From Streptomyces katrae (GTDB lineage: Bacteria; Actinomycetota; Actinomycetes; Streptomycetales; Streptomycetaceae): DNA of 64,000 bases. The translations under genes were made by a program, and so were the position numbers. The notes beneath the pieces are model-generated. The model had not been told where the DNA came from. It did no database searches and worked only from the letters and a program-made list of their open reading frames with translations. The stretch lies in NCBI RefSeq assembly GCF_002028425.1, contig NZ_CP020042.1:3348001-3412000 (forward strand), read 5' to 3'. Numbering within the stretch: the first letter of the stretch is position 1; every line of letters begins with the position of its first letter. Shown piece after piece: positions 24,540 through 33,937 of this stretch.

Positions 24540-24650
24540 GGGGGACGCTATGCGGGGCGTGTACGGGGGGGTGCGTCGGTGAGGTAACAGCTGCCCGGAG
24601 GGTCGGGCGCGGAGTCGTAAAGAGCCCTCCCGGGGAGGGGAGGGCTGACG

Positions 24651-24872
24651 TCAGCTGAGGCCCCTGCTGCGTTCGCCGATGCGGTCGCCCTGGGGGGTGC
24701 CGGACCGCTTGAGGGCGGCCTTGGTGTGTGCCCCGCCCTTCACCTTGGTGCGGAGGGGGCCTTCGAAACCGTGCTCGGGGCCGTGGCCCTGCGCGCGCCG
24801 CGTCTGGAGCTGGAGCTGCTCGACCGCCTTGGCGACCGCGGCCTGCACGTCCTGCTTCTGCTCTTTGCTCAT
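24651..24872 (-). CDS. Small basic protein of unknown function
   Basis: 73 aa from ATG 24872, with AGGAG about 11 nt upstream. The N-terminal 25 residues (MSKEQKQDVQAAVAKAVEQL) form an amphipathic helix. The rest is hydrophilic, Gly- and Lys/Arg-rich (RTKVKGGAHTKAALKRSGTP) and probably disordered. There are no Cys and no signal peptide. It lies between the sortase and the large membrane protein on the same strand. I do not recognise the family; the composition suggests nucleic-acid or membrane contact, but this is a guess. Confidence 0.6.
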   Translation of the reverse strand: MSKEQKQDVQAAVAKAVEQLQLQTRRAQGHGPEHGFEGPLRTKVKGGAHTKAALKRSGTPQGDRIGERSRGLS

Positions 24873-24962
24873 CCCGTCGTCAACTCCTTCGGGAAGCGAA
24901 GCGACCAATCGGATTAATGGGATGGTATGCGGATGTGTGGCGTCGTGCACCCGGGCCGTTCG

Positions 24963-26792
24963 TCACGGGCGGCCCGCCGTCCCCCGGACGGTGCGCAGCA
25001 GCTCCTCCGGGCAGGGCGTCCCCCGCGGGAGCTGGTACTTCGCCGCGATCCGGTACTCCCCGGGCGCCGGGGCCAGCAGCTCCGTCCACGCGTCGCCCAT
25101 GCCGTCGGGGGCGGCCTTGAACAGGCACCCGGCGGTGTTGGCGTACTCCTTCGGTGCCCCTGCCCCCGCCGCGCCCCGCGCCTTCGACGCCGGGGTCTCC
25201 TGAGGCGGCTCCACGGCCTTGCCCGTGGCGTCCACCAGGCCCAGCCACGGCGAGTGCGGGATCCGCACCAGCACCCGGCCCGGCGCCGAGACGTCCACGA
25301 CCAGCTGGTCCGCTCCCGCCCGGACCACCCGTGCCGGCCCGCTCACCAGGCTCGTCGGATCCTCCACCTGGAACAGCCGCCAGTTCTCGTCGCCCCAGAT
25401 CTGCCGCAGGTACGGCAGCCCCCCGCGCAGCAGCTCCGCCTCCGCCTCCCCGCCCGAGTCGGGCTTGTCGGCGGGCAGCACCACGTAGTGCACGGCCCAG
25501 CGCTCCAGCCAGCCCCGGTAGCTCTCGGCGGTGAGGGTGTCGTCGTAGAAGAGCGGGTTGCGCTCCAGGTCGGCCTGGCGGTTCCAGCCGCGCGCGAGGT
25601 TCACGTACGCCGGGAAGGCCGAGGACTCGCGGTGGCTGCTGGCCGGGACCACCTCCACGCGGCCCCGGTCGGCGCCGGCCTTCTGCAGCTGGTCGACCAG
25701 CGGGGCCAGCTCGCGGTTCCAGGCGGCCACCGGGGTGGTGCGGACGATGTCGGTGATGCTGTTGGTGGTGATCCAGGCGTTGAGGCCGACGAACGCCAGC
25801 AGTACGGCGTACCGGCGCCGGGTGCGGGGGGCCTCGTAGGGCAGGGCCGCGAGCAGGACCGCCCCGCCGAAGAGCATGACCAGGCGGGTGGCGTTCGAGC
25901 CGATCTGGGAGTCGATCACCCAGGTCAGGAACACCCCGAGGGCGTACACCGCCGCGGCGATCCGGACCGTCTTCCACCGCTTGGGCACGAGGAAGGCGAT
26001 GGCCAGCCCGAAGACGAACGGCAGCCAGGCCGAGCCGATCTTCATCGGCTGGGTCCCGGAGAACGGGAACAGCCAGGCCGACAGCCCGACCACCGCCGCC
26101 GGGGCCAGCCCCAGGGCGTACGCGCCCGGGCGCCGCCGGCTCAGGAACAGCGCGGCCGCGACCACCCCGAGGAACAGCCCCGCGACCGGACTCGCGGCGG
26201 TCGCCAGCCCGGCCAGCGGCGCGGCGACGGCGGCCTTGGCCCAGCGCCGCCGGGCCCACTTGCGGGGCCAGCAGAAGACGGCGGCGACGGCCCCCAGCGC
26301 GAACAGGGTCCCGAGCCCGAAGGTGACGCGGCCCGAGAGGGCGTTGCAGAACAGGCCGTAGACCCCGGCCAGGGCCGGCCACAGCGGGCGCCGGACGGCA
26401 CCCCGGCAGCGGGTCAGGACCAGGGCGAGCAGGGCCGCCGAGCAGGTCCCGGCGATCATCATCGTGGTGCGGACCCCGAGCACGTGCATGACGTACGGGG
26501 ACACCACGCTGTACGAGACCGGGTGCATACCGCCGTACCAGGCGAGGTTGTACGCCGTGTCCGGGTGCCGGCCGACGAACTCCGCCCACGCGTCCTGCGC
26601 GGCCAGGTCCCCGCCGCTGTTGGCGAAGCAGAAGAACCAGACGACGTGCAGGACGGCCGCCACGGCGGCGGCCACCGGCACCGGGTGGCGGTGCGCCCAG
26701 CCCAGGACGCCGCCCGCCGGATCCGCGGCGGGCGGTTGCCGTCTCTGGCCGGGTACCCGGCCTCCGGGCTTGTGCTGCTCAGCTGTGGTCAC
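24963..26792 (-). CDS. Large integral membrane protein with extracellular C-terminal domain (GT-C-like topology)
   Basis: 609 aa from GTG 26792. About 10-11 membrane helices span residues of roughly 35-370. A first loop contains YNLAWYGGMHPVSYSVVSPY, resembling the acidic/aromatic first loop of GT-C glycosyltransferases. The last 230 residues are soluble (ASSHRESSAFPAYVNLARGW, then a beta-rich region up to LLAPAPGEYRIAAKYQLPRG) and should lie outside. No catalytic motif is certain. It may be a polyprenyl-dependent glycosyltransferase or an uncharacterised surface protein. It follows the carboxypeptidase gene after a strong terminator. Confidence 0.75.
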   Translation of the reverse strand: MTTAEQHKPGGRVPGQRRQPPAADPAGGVLGWAHRHPVPVAAAVAAVLHVVWFFCFANSGGDLAAQDAWAEFVGRHPDTAYNLAWYGGMHPVSYSVVSPYVMHVLGVRTTMMIAGTCSAALLALVLTRCRGAVRRPLWPALAGVYGLFCNALSGRVTFGLGTLFALGAVAAVFCWPRKWARRRWAKAAVAAPLAGLATAASPVAGLFLGVVAAALFLSRRRPGAYALGLAPAAVVGLSAWLFPFSGTQPMKIGSAWLPFVFGLAIAFLVPKRWKTVRIAAAVYALGVFLTWVIDSQIGSNATRLVMLFGGAVLLAALPYEAPRTRRRYAVLLAFVGLNAWITTNSITDIVRTTPVAAWNRELAPLVDQLQKAGADRGRVEVVPASSHRESSAFPAYVNLARGWNRQADLERNPLFYDDTLTAESYRGWLERWAVHYVVLPADKPDSGGEAEAELLRGGLPYLRQIWGDENWRLFQVEDPTSLVSGPARVVRAGADQLVVDVSAPGRVLVRIPHSPWLGLVDATGKAVEPPQETPASKARGAAGAGAPKEYANTAGCLFKAAPDGMGDAWTELLAPAPGEYRIAAKYQLPRGTPCPEELLRTVRGTAGRP

Positions 26793-26860
26793 GACCGATG
26801 CTCTCTTCCCGACACCGGCACGGCACGTTCGTTCGTCCCGTCCCGGCTCCCTGGACGCGC

Positions 26861-26892
26861 CACGGCGCCCCGGGGTTGCCCGGGGCGCCGTG
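26861..26892 (-). terminator. Hairpin terminator after the carboxypeptidase gene
   Basis: A perfect 14-bp stem (26861-26874 with 26879-26892) and a GTTG loop, 20 nt beyond the carboxypeptidase stop. Confidence 0.8.
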
Positions 26893-26911
26893 CCGCGCCC
26901 GCCGACCCGTA

Positions 26912-29900
26912 TCAGCCGATACGGGTCAGCTTGCTGGCGATGCCCGGCGAGGTCAGCTCCGACTGGAGCGCCACCGGCACCTTCACCTGACTGGCCCCGT
27001 CGCCGACGGTCAGCACGCCGACCGCCGTGCCGGCCTTCGCCGTCTCGGGGATCTTGGTACCGCCGTCACCGAGCTTGATGTCGACGGTCAGCGAGGACCA
27101 GCCGACCGCCTGCACGTCGGCGGTGGCGACGACCTTGGTCCGGCCGCCCACGCCGTCGTCCACGTACCCGACGACATCGCCCTTCTTCACGACGGGCGCG
27201 CCCTCCAGGGACTTCTGGGTGGCGACGAGGAGGTTCTTGCTCGCCGCGATGACCGTGTCGATGATCGGCGGCTTGTGCTGCCCGAGGACCGCGCCGACGA
27301 TCAGCTGGTTGGTCTCGCCGACCTTCTTGTAGGCGGCGAAGAGGAGGTTTCCGCCGGCCTTGGTGGTCGTACCGGTCTTGATGCCGAGGGAGTCGTTGTA
27401 CGGCACCAGGCGGTTCCAGTTCGGCCAGTTCTTGCCGGTCTGGTCGGTCCAGGAGGGCTTGCGGGTGATGTCCACCAGCGCGTCCAGCTCGACGATCTTC
27501 AGCCCGAGCTTGACCTGGTCCTCGGCGGTGCTGACGGTGGTCGCGTCCAGGCCCGAGGGGTCGGTGTAGGTCGTGTTCGTCATGCCGAGCTGCTTGGCGG
27601 TGTCGTTCATCTTCTTGACGAACGCCTCCTGGGAGCCGGAGTCCCAGCGGGCCAGCAGCCGCGCGATGTTGTTGGCCGACGGGATCATGAGGGCGGCGAT
27701 CGCGTCGTACTCGGAGATCTTGTCGCCCTCCTTGACCGTGTTGAGGGTGGACTCGTTGTCCGACTTGTCCTTCTGGCCCTCGGTCTCGGCGGTCTTGTCG
27801 ACGTCGATCATCGCGCCCTTCTCCCCCTTCTTGAAGGGGTGGTCACGCATGATGATGTACGCCGTCATCGACTTGGTGACACTGGCGATCGGCACGGGCT
27901 TCTGCTCGCCGGACGAGCCGATCGTGCCGAGGCCGGCGGCGGCCATGGAGGCCTGGCCCTCGGTGGGCCAGGGCAGGTCGGGCGCCCCGCCGGGGAAGGT
28001 GTACTGGGACTTCGCCGTCAGGACGAGCTTCGGCGCGGGCAGCGGGCGCACCAGCTGCACGACGGCCAGGATGACGGCCAGCAGCACCACGATCGGCGCG
28101 TAGATCTTGACCCTCCGCACCACCGTCCGCATCGGGCTGGGCGGCGGGGGCGGGTTGTTGGTGAGGTCCGCCAGCATGTCGAGCGGCGGCCTGGGCGGCA
28201 GCGGCTGCTGCGTGGTGCGCTCGCTGGGGTCCAGCCGCCGCGCCGTGGGGGCGGGGGCGGGGGCGGGCTTCGGGGCGGCGGGCTTCGGCCCTTCGTCGCC
28301 CAACGGCACGAACGTGCTGACCCGCGCCTCGGGTGCGGGGGCCGGGCCGGCCTTCGGCGCGGGCGCGCCGGGCTTCCCGGGCGCGTCCTTGCCGGCGCCG
28401 GCCGGGGCGGAACCCGGCTTGACGGCACGGAAGACGGCGGTCCGCTCGGAGTCCTCGGCGGGCTTCCCCGACCCGGACGAAGCCGCGTCGGCGGAGCCGT
28501 CGGCCGGGGCGGAGCCGGGCTTGACCTTGCCGAAGACGGCCGTGCGCTCGTCGGACGCGGCCGGCCCGCCGGACTTTCCGGACTCGCCGGGCTTTCCGGC
28601 CCCGGCAGCCCCACCGGGCGCTGCCGCGGCCGCCTTGCCGGCGTCGTCCGCCGGGGCGGAACCCGGCTTGGCCTTGCCGAAGACGGCCGTGCGCTCGTCG
28701 GACGCGGAGGGCCCGGCCGCACGCGGGTCCTGCCCGGCGGGCTTGCCGGGCCCGGCCGGAGCCGCCTTGCGGGCGGGGTCCGCCGGGCGGGTGCCCGGCT
28801 TGACCGTACGGAAGACGGCCGTGCGCTCCGACGGCTCGGCCGGGGCCTTCTTCTCCGCAGGCGCCGAAGCCGCGGCGTCCGCCACGTCCTCCCGGTCCGT
28901 CGCGTCCTTCGGGCCGGCGGCGTCCGAACCCGGCTTCACGGCACGGAAGACGGCCGTCCGCTCGGAGTCCTCGGACGGCGCGGCGGCACGCGGGTCCCGC
29001 GCGGTGGACTTGGCGGGCTCGGCGGGAGCCGCCTTGCCGGAGTCCGCCGCGGCGGAGCCGGGCTTGACGGCGCGGAAGACGGCCGTGCGCTCGTCGGACG
29101 GGGCCGCGGACCCGGCGGAACCCCGCCCGGAAGCGGCCTCAGAGCCCTTGGAGGAGTCCGCCGCGGCCGAACCCGGCTTCACGGCGCGGAAGACGGCCGT
29201 GCGCTCGTCGGACGGGGCCGCGGACCCGGCGGAACCCCGCTCGGAACCGGCCTCAGACCCCTTGGAGGAGTCCGCCGGGGCCGAACCCGGCTTGACCGTA
29301 CGGAAGACGGCCGTGCGCTCGGAGGGCTCGGCGGTACGCGGGTCCCGCGAGCCGGCCGCCGCGGAACCCGGCTTCGCGGTACGCGGGTCGGCGGAGCCGG
29401 AGCGGGCGTCCGCGTCCTGGGGGGCGGGGTCCGAGGTCACCACGCCGAAGGCGGTGGTCCGCAGAGCGCCGGAACCGGAACCCGGCTTGGCGGACGCCGC
29501 ACGGTCCGCGTCCTCGTCCTTCGCGGAGTCGGCCGCAGCAGACGCCGACTTGCCGGCGCGGAAGGCGGCCGTGCGCCCGGAGTCGGCCGGCGCCCCGTCG
29601 GAATCCGGCTCGGCGGAGGGCTTCGCGGCGTCGGCGGAAGCGGGCCGGTCCGCCGCCGGGGCCTTGTCGGCGCGGCCGGAAGCGGAGTCGCGGCCGGGGG
29701 CCTGCTCGGGCCGGGTGTCCTCAGGGGCGGGGTCCGAGGCCGCCACCCCGAACGCGGTGGTGCGCGAGCCCGCGCCGGACTTCCCGGCACCGGCCGAACC
29801 GGAACCGGAATCCGACGTGCCGGACGCCGGACGGTCCGCGTCTTCGTCCCGCCCTGAGTCCGCCGGAGCGGAACCGGGCCTGACGGTGCGGAAGACGGCG

Positions 29901-30436
29901 GTCCGCTCGGAGGCGGGCGCGGCGGTCCCGGTCGGCTTCCCTCCGTCACCCTCAGAGGCGGATGCGCCGTCCGCCGGGCCGGCGGTGGCTGCGGCGTCCT
30001 TGCCGGAGTCCCCGGAAGCGGAACCCTGCCGGGGCTCCCCGGACTTCGCCGGGGACGCCTCACGTTCCACCCGTCCGGGGGACCTCTCGGCACCCTCCGC
30101 GCCATCAAGGTCGCGAGCGCCCGCGCCGGTGCCGGCGCCCGGACCGCTGTAGGAGTCCAGGCCGTCGTCGGTAGCCGGGCCGTCGTCGGAAGCCGGGCCG
30201 TCGTCGGTAGCCGGGCCGTCGTCGGAGTCCGGGTCCGCGCCCGGCGCCTGCTCGGAGGCCGCGTCCGGGCCCCGGCCCGCCGCCCGGTCCGCAACCGCCC
30301 GGGCCGCCACGGCGTCCTTCACCGGAACGCGGGGCTGGAACACCGAGACCCTCGGGTCCTGCTCCCCGGCCCCGGAGGACTTCGCCGCCCCCGACGCTCC
30401 TTCACTTACCGACTTGTCGGGGGACTCGCCCGCCAC
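26912..30436 (-). CDS. S11 D-alanyl-D-alanine carboxypeptidase with very long repetitive cytoplasmic region
   Basis: 1174 aa from GTG 30436 (GAGGAGG upstream). The C-terminal 370 residues are a peptidase S11 (PBP5-like) domain with S852-V-T-K855, S920-A-N922 and K1020-T-G intact, so it should trim pentapeptides of peptidoglycan. A single membrane helix at about 775-800 (IVVLLAVILAVVQLV) puts the catalytic domain outside. The 770 preceding residues are disordered Ala/Pro/Ser/Asp-rich sequence, with twelve R-T-(A/T)-(V/A)-F repeats between about residues 176 and 670, usually ERTAVFRxVKPGSAxAD. Typical S11 enzymes have about 400 aa. The repeats look like docking or phosphorylation sites. Confidence 0.9.
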   Translation of the reverse strand: MAGESPDKSVSEGASGAAKSSGAGEQDPRVSVFQPRVPVKDAVAARAVADRAAGRGPDAASEQAPGADPDSDDGPATDDGPASDDGPATDDGLDSYSGPGAGTGAGARDLDGAEGAERSPGRVEREASPAKSGEPRQGSASGDSGKDAAATAGPADGASASEGDGGKPTGTAAPASERTAVFRTVRPGSAPADSGRDEDADRPASGTSDSGSGSAGAGKSGAGSRTTAFGVAASDPAPEDTRPEQAPGRDSASGRADKAPAADRPASADAAKPSAEPDSDGAPADSGRTAAFRAGKSASAAADSAKDEDADRAASAKPGSGSGALRTTAFGVVTSDPAPQDADARSGSADPRTAKPGSAAAGSRDPRTAEPSERTAVFRTVKPGSAPADSSKGSEAGSERGSAGSAAPSDERTAVFRAVKPGSAAADSSKGSEAASGRGSAGSAAPSDERTAVFRAVKPGSAAADSGKAAPAEPAKSTARDPRAAAPSEDSERTAVFRAVKPGSDAAGPKDATDREDVADAAASAPAEKKAPAEPSERTAVFRTVKPGTRPADPARKAAPAGPGKPAGQDPRAAGPSASDERTAVFGKAKPGSAPADDAGKAAAAAPGGAAGAGKPGESGKSGGPAASDERTAVFGKVKPGSAPADGSADAASSGSGKPAEDSERTAVFRAVKPGSAPAGAGKDAPGKPGAPAPKAGPAPAPEARVSTFVPLGDEGPKPAAPKPAPAPAPTARRLDPSERTTQQPLPPRPPLDMLADLTNNPPPPPSPMRTVVRRVKIYAPIVVLLAVILAVVQLVRPLPAPKLVLTAKSQYTFPGGAPDLPWPTEGQASMAAAGLGTIGSSGEQKPVPIASVTKSMTAYIIMRDHPFKKGEKGAMIDVDKTAETEGQKDKSDNESTLNTVKEGDKISEYDAIAALMIPSANNIARLLARWDSGSQEAFVKKMNDTAKQLGMTNTTYTDPSGLDATTVSTAEDQVKLGLKIVELDALVDITRKPSWTDQTGKNWPNWNRLVPYNDSLGIKTGTTTKAGGNLLFAAYKKVGETNQLIVGAVLGQHKPPIIDTVIAASKNLLVATQKSLEGAPVVKKGDVVGYVDDGVGGRTKVVATADVQAVGWSSLTVDIKLGDGGTKIPETAKAGTAVGVLTVGDGASQVKVPVALQSELTSPGIASKLTRIG
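28400..29910. repeat. Dispersed coding repeats (12 copies) in the carboxypeptidase N-terminal region
   Basis: Each copy carries GGAAGACGGC(C/G)GT(G/C)CGCTC-like DNA on the plus strand, equivalent to ERTAVF on the coding strand, spaced by about 25-50 codons. Two neighbouring copies near 29060-29290 are nearly identical over more than 100 bp, indicating recent tandem duplication. Confidence 0.85.
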
Positions 30437-30621
30437 CGTTCCTCCTCGATCGCCGTCCGGTCACTGTCCGAACCGTCTAACAGTGTCCCGTCTCGGGGGC
30501 CTCGCCCACGTGCTAGACGAGAACGACATAGCTACTGGTTCCCCCACAAAGCGATCAGGCGCTCTCGACAGATGAATGTGAGAGGCGTCACCCTGTCACT
30601 CATCCACGCGGGGAGGCATGG

Positions 30622-31362
30622 ATGGGCAGGAGCCGCAGAACAATTCCAGAGGAGCTTCTGCTGCTCGCCCTGGACCCGGCCACGGGTACCACGGCGCAGC
30701 CGCAGTCGCTCGACCTCGGCCTGGCCGGGGCACAGCTAGTGGAGCTGGCTCTGGCAGGACGGATAGCCCCTGACGGGGATCGTATCGCCGTGGTGATGCC
30801 ACGGCCGACAGGAGATCCGACTCTGGACTCCGCACTGGAACTGCTGCGCAGGCGCGGCAGCCCGGTACGGGCCGTCCACTGGATCGGCGGACCCCGGCTG
30901 GGGCTCCGCCAGATTTACCTCGCCCACCTGGAGCGCTGCGGCATGGTGCATGCCGTCGCGGGACAGATGTGCGGGGTGCTGCCGACGACTCGCTACCAGG
31001 CGACGGACACGGCCATCAGCCGGGAGATCCGTGCCCGGCTCGACAGTGCGATCCGCACCGGCGTACCGCCGGACCCGCGGACCGCGGCGCTCGCCGCACT
31101 GGCCCACGCGGTCGGACTCGGCAAGCACCTGTACCCCGGCAACGAGGGTCGGTCGTCCAGGTCCCGGCTGCGGGACCTGATCCGGCACGACCCGATGGGC
31201 GGTCTCGTGGCGCACGCCGTCATGGACGTCCAGAACGGCGTGGCCGCACAGCCGCGCCGCGACCGCGCCCCGGCACCGCAGCCGGCCGCCCGGGCCACGG
31301 CGGGCGGCGTGCCGCTCCAGCCGCGCCGGACGGGTGCGATGGCCCGCGCGGCCGCGCACTGA
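30622..31362 (+). CDS. GPP34 (GOLPH3/Vps74-like) family phosphoprotein
   Basis: 246 aa. ATG 30622 has GGGAGG 5 nt upstream. The GPP34 fold is suggested by the TIPEELLLLALDPATG start, LDLGLAGAQLVELALAGRI, and LLRRRGSPVRAVHWI; it is all-helical with no signal peptide. In eukaryotes the family binds PI4P at the Golgi. Streptomyces has many paralogues of unknown role, probably binding membrane anionic lipids from the cytoplasm. The Arg/Pro-rich C-terminal 40 residues are likely disordered. It is divergent from the carboxypeptidase gene. Confidence 0.85.
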   Translation: MGRSRRTIPEELLLLALDPATGTTAQPQSLDLGLAGAQLVELALAGRIAPDGDRIAVVMPRPTGDPTLDSALELLRRRGSPVRAVHWIGGPRLGLRQIYLAHLERCGMVHAVAGQMCGVLPTTRYQATDTAISREIRARLDSAIRTGVPPDPRTAALAALAHAVGLGKHLYPGNEGRSSRSRLRDLIRHDPMGGLVAHAVMDVQNGVAAQPRRDRAPAPQPAARATAGGVPLQPRRTGAMARAAAH

Positions 31363-31517
31363 GCGCACGGCAGGCACGGCAGGCACGGCACAGCAAGTAC
31401 CGCACGCACGTCCGGTACCACCGCACGACCCGCGACACCCCTAGCTCCACCAGCGGGAAAACGATCCAACTCCGCAACCGGTCATCCCCCAGAGGCCCGG
31501 TACGGGAGCCCCCGGCA

Positions 31518-31571
31518 CGCGGGGTGGCGGGACCGACGCATCGGCCCCCGCCACCCCGCGCGTCTGTTTTT
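31518..31571 (+). terminator. Rho-independent terminator with U-tract after the GPP34 gene
   Basis: A 14-bp perfect stem (31518-31531 with 31547-31560) followed by CGTCTGTTTTT, so this one has a classical T-run. The surrounding 31363-31671 gap otherwise contains only a short GGCACGGCA direct repeat at its left end and the HTH gene's ribosome site. Confidence 0.8.
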
Positions 31572-31671
31572 CCGCGCCGTTCCCCAGCGGCGCCGCACCC
31601 TTCGGTGGCAGTCTGCTGAACATCAGACACGTAGAGAGACAGCTACCGAAGAAGGCGGAGGTGCCGATCCC

Positions 31672-32556
31672 GTGGCGTCCAATGTCAATCCCACCGTCCG
31701 ACGCCGCCGACTGGGCATGGAGTTGCGCAAGCTCCGCGAGGACAAGGGCATGACGGCCGAACAGGTCGCCGAACGCCTCCTCGTCTCCCAGTCGAAGATC
31801 AGCCGGCTGGAGAACGGCCGCCGTTCCATCAGCCAGCGCGACGTCCGCGACCTGTGCGAGGTGTACGAGGTGGAGGACCCCCGGCTGGTGGACTCGCTCA
31901 TGCAGATGGCCAAGGACTCCCGCCAGCAGGGCTGGTGGCACGCCTTCGGCGACATCCCGTACAGCGTCTACATCGGCCTGGAGACCGACGCGGCCAGCCT
32001 GCGCACGTACGAGCCCCAGATGGTCCCGGGCCTGCTCCAGACCCCCGAGTACGCCCAGGCCCTGATCCGCGGCGCGCTGCCGGAGACGGCGCCCGCCGAC
32101 GTGGAGAAGCGCGTCCAGGTCCGGATGCACCGCCAGAAGCGGCTGTCCGAGACGGACAACAACAACGCGGAAGTCGGGCCGCTGCGGCTGTGGGCGGTGA
32201 TCGACGAGGCGGTGCTGCGCCGGCACGTGGGCGATCCCCAGTTGATGATCCGGCAGCTGCAGTTCCTGATAGAGCAGTCGCACCAGCCGTACATCACCGT
32301 GCAGGTGATGCCGTTCACGATGGGCGCCCATCCCGGGGTGAACGGCCAGTACGCGATTCTGGAATTCCCGGACGCCTCGGACTCGACGGTGGTCTACATC
32401 GAGGGCGTCACGAGCGATTTGTACCTGGAGAAGGCGAACGACGTCCAGAAATACAGCGTGATGTACGAACACCTGAGGGCCCAGGCCCTCAATGTGGAAC
32501 AGACCCGGCAGTTCATCTCCGAGGTGATCGACCACTACGCGGCCCTGGACAAGTAG
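31672..32556 (+). CDS. HTH-XRE / DUF5753 regulator (WhiJ-like family)
   Basis: 294 aa from GTG 31672 (GGAGG about 10 nt upstream). The N-terminal XRE helix-turn-helix has KLREDKGMTAEQVAERLLVS and QSKISRLENGRRSISQRDVR. The rest is DUF5753: YIGLETDAASLRTYEPQMVP, GLLQTPEYAQALIR, then VQVMPFTMGAHPGVNGQYAI and a VVYIEGVTSDLYLE block. Streptomyces carry dozens of such regulators, usually next to a small DUF397 gene, and some (WhiJ, AbaA cluster) affect sporulation and antibiotics. Here the DUF397 partner follows at 32755. Confidence 0.92.
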   Translation: MASNVNPTVRRRRLGMELRKLREDKGMTAEQVAERLLVSQSKISRLENGRRSISQRDVRDLCEVYEVEDPRLVDSLMQMAKDSRQQGWWHAFGDIPYSVYIGLETDAASLRTYEPQMVPGLLQTPEYAQALIRGALPETAPADVEKRVQVRMHRQKRLSETDNNNAEVGPLRLWAVIDEAVLRRHVGDPQLMIRQLQFLIEQSHQPYITVQVMPFTMGAHPGVNGQYAILEFPDASDSTVVYIEGVTSDLYLEKANDVQKYSVMYEHLRAQALNVEQTRQFISEVIDHYAALDK

Positions 32557-32754
32557 GGAGGTGGCAGGGGGTCCGGCACGGTACACCGTCGGTCCCCGGC
32601 CGGAAAAGGCCTGACTGGAATATGCCACCCGGTCGAGTGAATGCCTGCTTCGCCCATCGGGAAGTGCCGGTAGCGTCGATCACGTCGGCCCGGGGAATGG
32701 AGCCGGCGCACAGCCGGGAACTCCCGGAACCACTCTCTGAACCGGAGAAGAACC

Positions 32755-32958
32755 ATGGGCATTCGTCAGGGCGGCACCGAAAACTGGACCAAGTCTTCCT
32801 ACTCCGGCGGAAACGGCGCCTGCGTCGAGGTCAAGTCCCCCGTCACCGAGGCGATCGCGGTCCGCGACTCCAAGGTGCAGGACGGCCCGTCGATCACCTT
32901 CGCCCCCGGCTCCTGGACCTCCTTCGTGACCGGCGTCGTCGAGGACCGGCTCGTCTGA
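32755..32958 (+). CDS. DUF397 small protein, partner of the HTH regulator
   Basis: 67 aa. ATG 32755 with GGAGAAG upstream. The sequence has the DUF397 signature: WTKSSYSGGNGACVEV, AVRDSKVQDGPSITFAPGSW and a terminal WTSFVTGVV. DUF397 proteins are encoded beside HTH/DUF5753 regulators and are thought to antagonise or modulate them, in a toxin-antitoxin-like or switch pairing. The gap to the regulator is 198 bp, so it probably has its own promoter. A hairpin follows. Confidence 0.92.
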   Translation: MGIRQGGTENWTKSSYSGGNGACVEVKSPVTEAIAVRDSKVQDGPSITFAPGSWTSFVTGVVEDRLV

Positions 32959-33014
32959 GCACCTCGGCCCGCACCCCTGACTGGAGCCCTCTCGACCGGT
33001 CCGCCGTCCTGGCC

Positions 33015-33061
33015 GAGGGGGCTCGGCCATGTCCGCGCACGGACGTGCGGCCGGCCCCCTC
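33015..33061. terminator. Hairpin between DUF397 and the convergent hypothetical gene
   Basis: GAGGGGGC (33015-33022) pairs with GCCCCCTC (33054-33061). Nested CGGCC/GGCCG and GTCCG/CGGAC stems lie inside. Confidence 0.65.
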
Positions 33062-33073
33062 CCCGACCGGCGG

Positions 33074-33937
33074 TCAGCGCAGCTGGTCCACGTACCGGTC
33101 GGTCCCCGGCACCGTCGGGACGAACGGCGCCACCAGCTCCACCCGCCCCAGCCCCGACTCCGCGACCTCCGCGTCCAGCCCCTGGAAGCGGTCCCAGCAG
33201 CCGCGCGGGTCGGCCTCCAGGAACCACAGCAGGGTGAGGCGGCTGTCGACCCCCTCCACCTGCTTGACGTAGGTCATCCGGTCCCCCGGCAGCGGCGTCG
33301 GCCGGAAGACGGTGACCATCGCCGCCGGTGAGCCGTGCAGCCGGCGCGGCAGCGCCCGGGAGCGCAGCCACTCCAGCAGCTCGGCGCGCCGCCCGGGGCC
33401 CTCGGCGTCGACGACCTGGAGGACCAGCCCGGAGTACGGGTGGTCCAGGGCGTGGTAGTCGCGGGGGCCGGCGGCCCCGTCGCGGTAGACGGTGGCCTCG
33501 TGGTCCTGGAAGGCCGTGAAGACGTGCGTACGGTCCTGGTAGACGCGGCCGTCGCGGTTGAGGCGCTTGTTGATGCCGACGGTCCACTTCATGTGCTCGT
33601 CGTAGCGGCCCTCGGTCACCCAGTACGTCGACAGGTAGCAGCCGGCCGTCACCGGCTGGGCCACCGCCGACTTCTCCGGGTAGCGCAGCTCCTGGAGTTC
33701 GCGGGTGGCCACCCAGCGGCGGCCCGCGTACATCCAGGGCATGGCCATCGCGCCCGCGTAGTAGTGGTCGTCCTCGTACCAGCGGTTGTACGCGTACTCG
33801 TGGCCCGGGTGGGGTTCGACCATGGTGATCAGCGCGTGGCCGGGGCGGACCCCGTACGGGCCGACGGCCGCGAGTCGGGCGTAGTCCTCGGCCCGGGTGT
33901 CCTGCGGCCCCCGCTCCTGCTCTTGTCTGCTCGTCAT
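33074..33937 (-). CDS. Uncharacterised protein with dimeric alpha/beta-barrel-like features
   Basis: 287 aa, soluble, no signal peptide. The N-terminal half has HEYAYNRWYEDDHYYAGAMA and MPWMYAGRRWVATRELQEL, reminiscent of EthD/ABM-type alpha/beta barrels, which often begin NxWYdxEH. The C-terminal half repeats the theme with TYVKQVEGVDSRLTLLWFLE. Two such halves would make a pseudo-dimer. No catalytic residue is evident. ATG 33937 is used and no strong ribosome site is seen. It is isolated from obvious pathway genes, so I propose no function. Confidence 0.7.
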   Translation of the reverse strand: MTSRQEQERGPQDTRAEDYARLAAVGPYGVRPGHALITMVEPHPGHEYAYNRWYEDDHYYAGAMAMPWMYAGRRWVATRELQELRYPEKSAVAQPVTAGCYLSTYWVTEGRYDEHMKWTVGINKRLNRDGRVYQDRTHVFTAFQDHEATVYRDGAAGPRDYHALDHPYSGLVLQVVDAEGPGRRAELLEWLRSRALPRRLHGSPAAMVTVFRPTPLPGDRMTYVKQVEGVDSRLTLLWFLEADPRGCWDRFQGLDAEVAESGLGRVELVAPFVPTVPGTDRYVDQLR

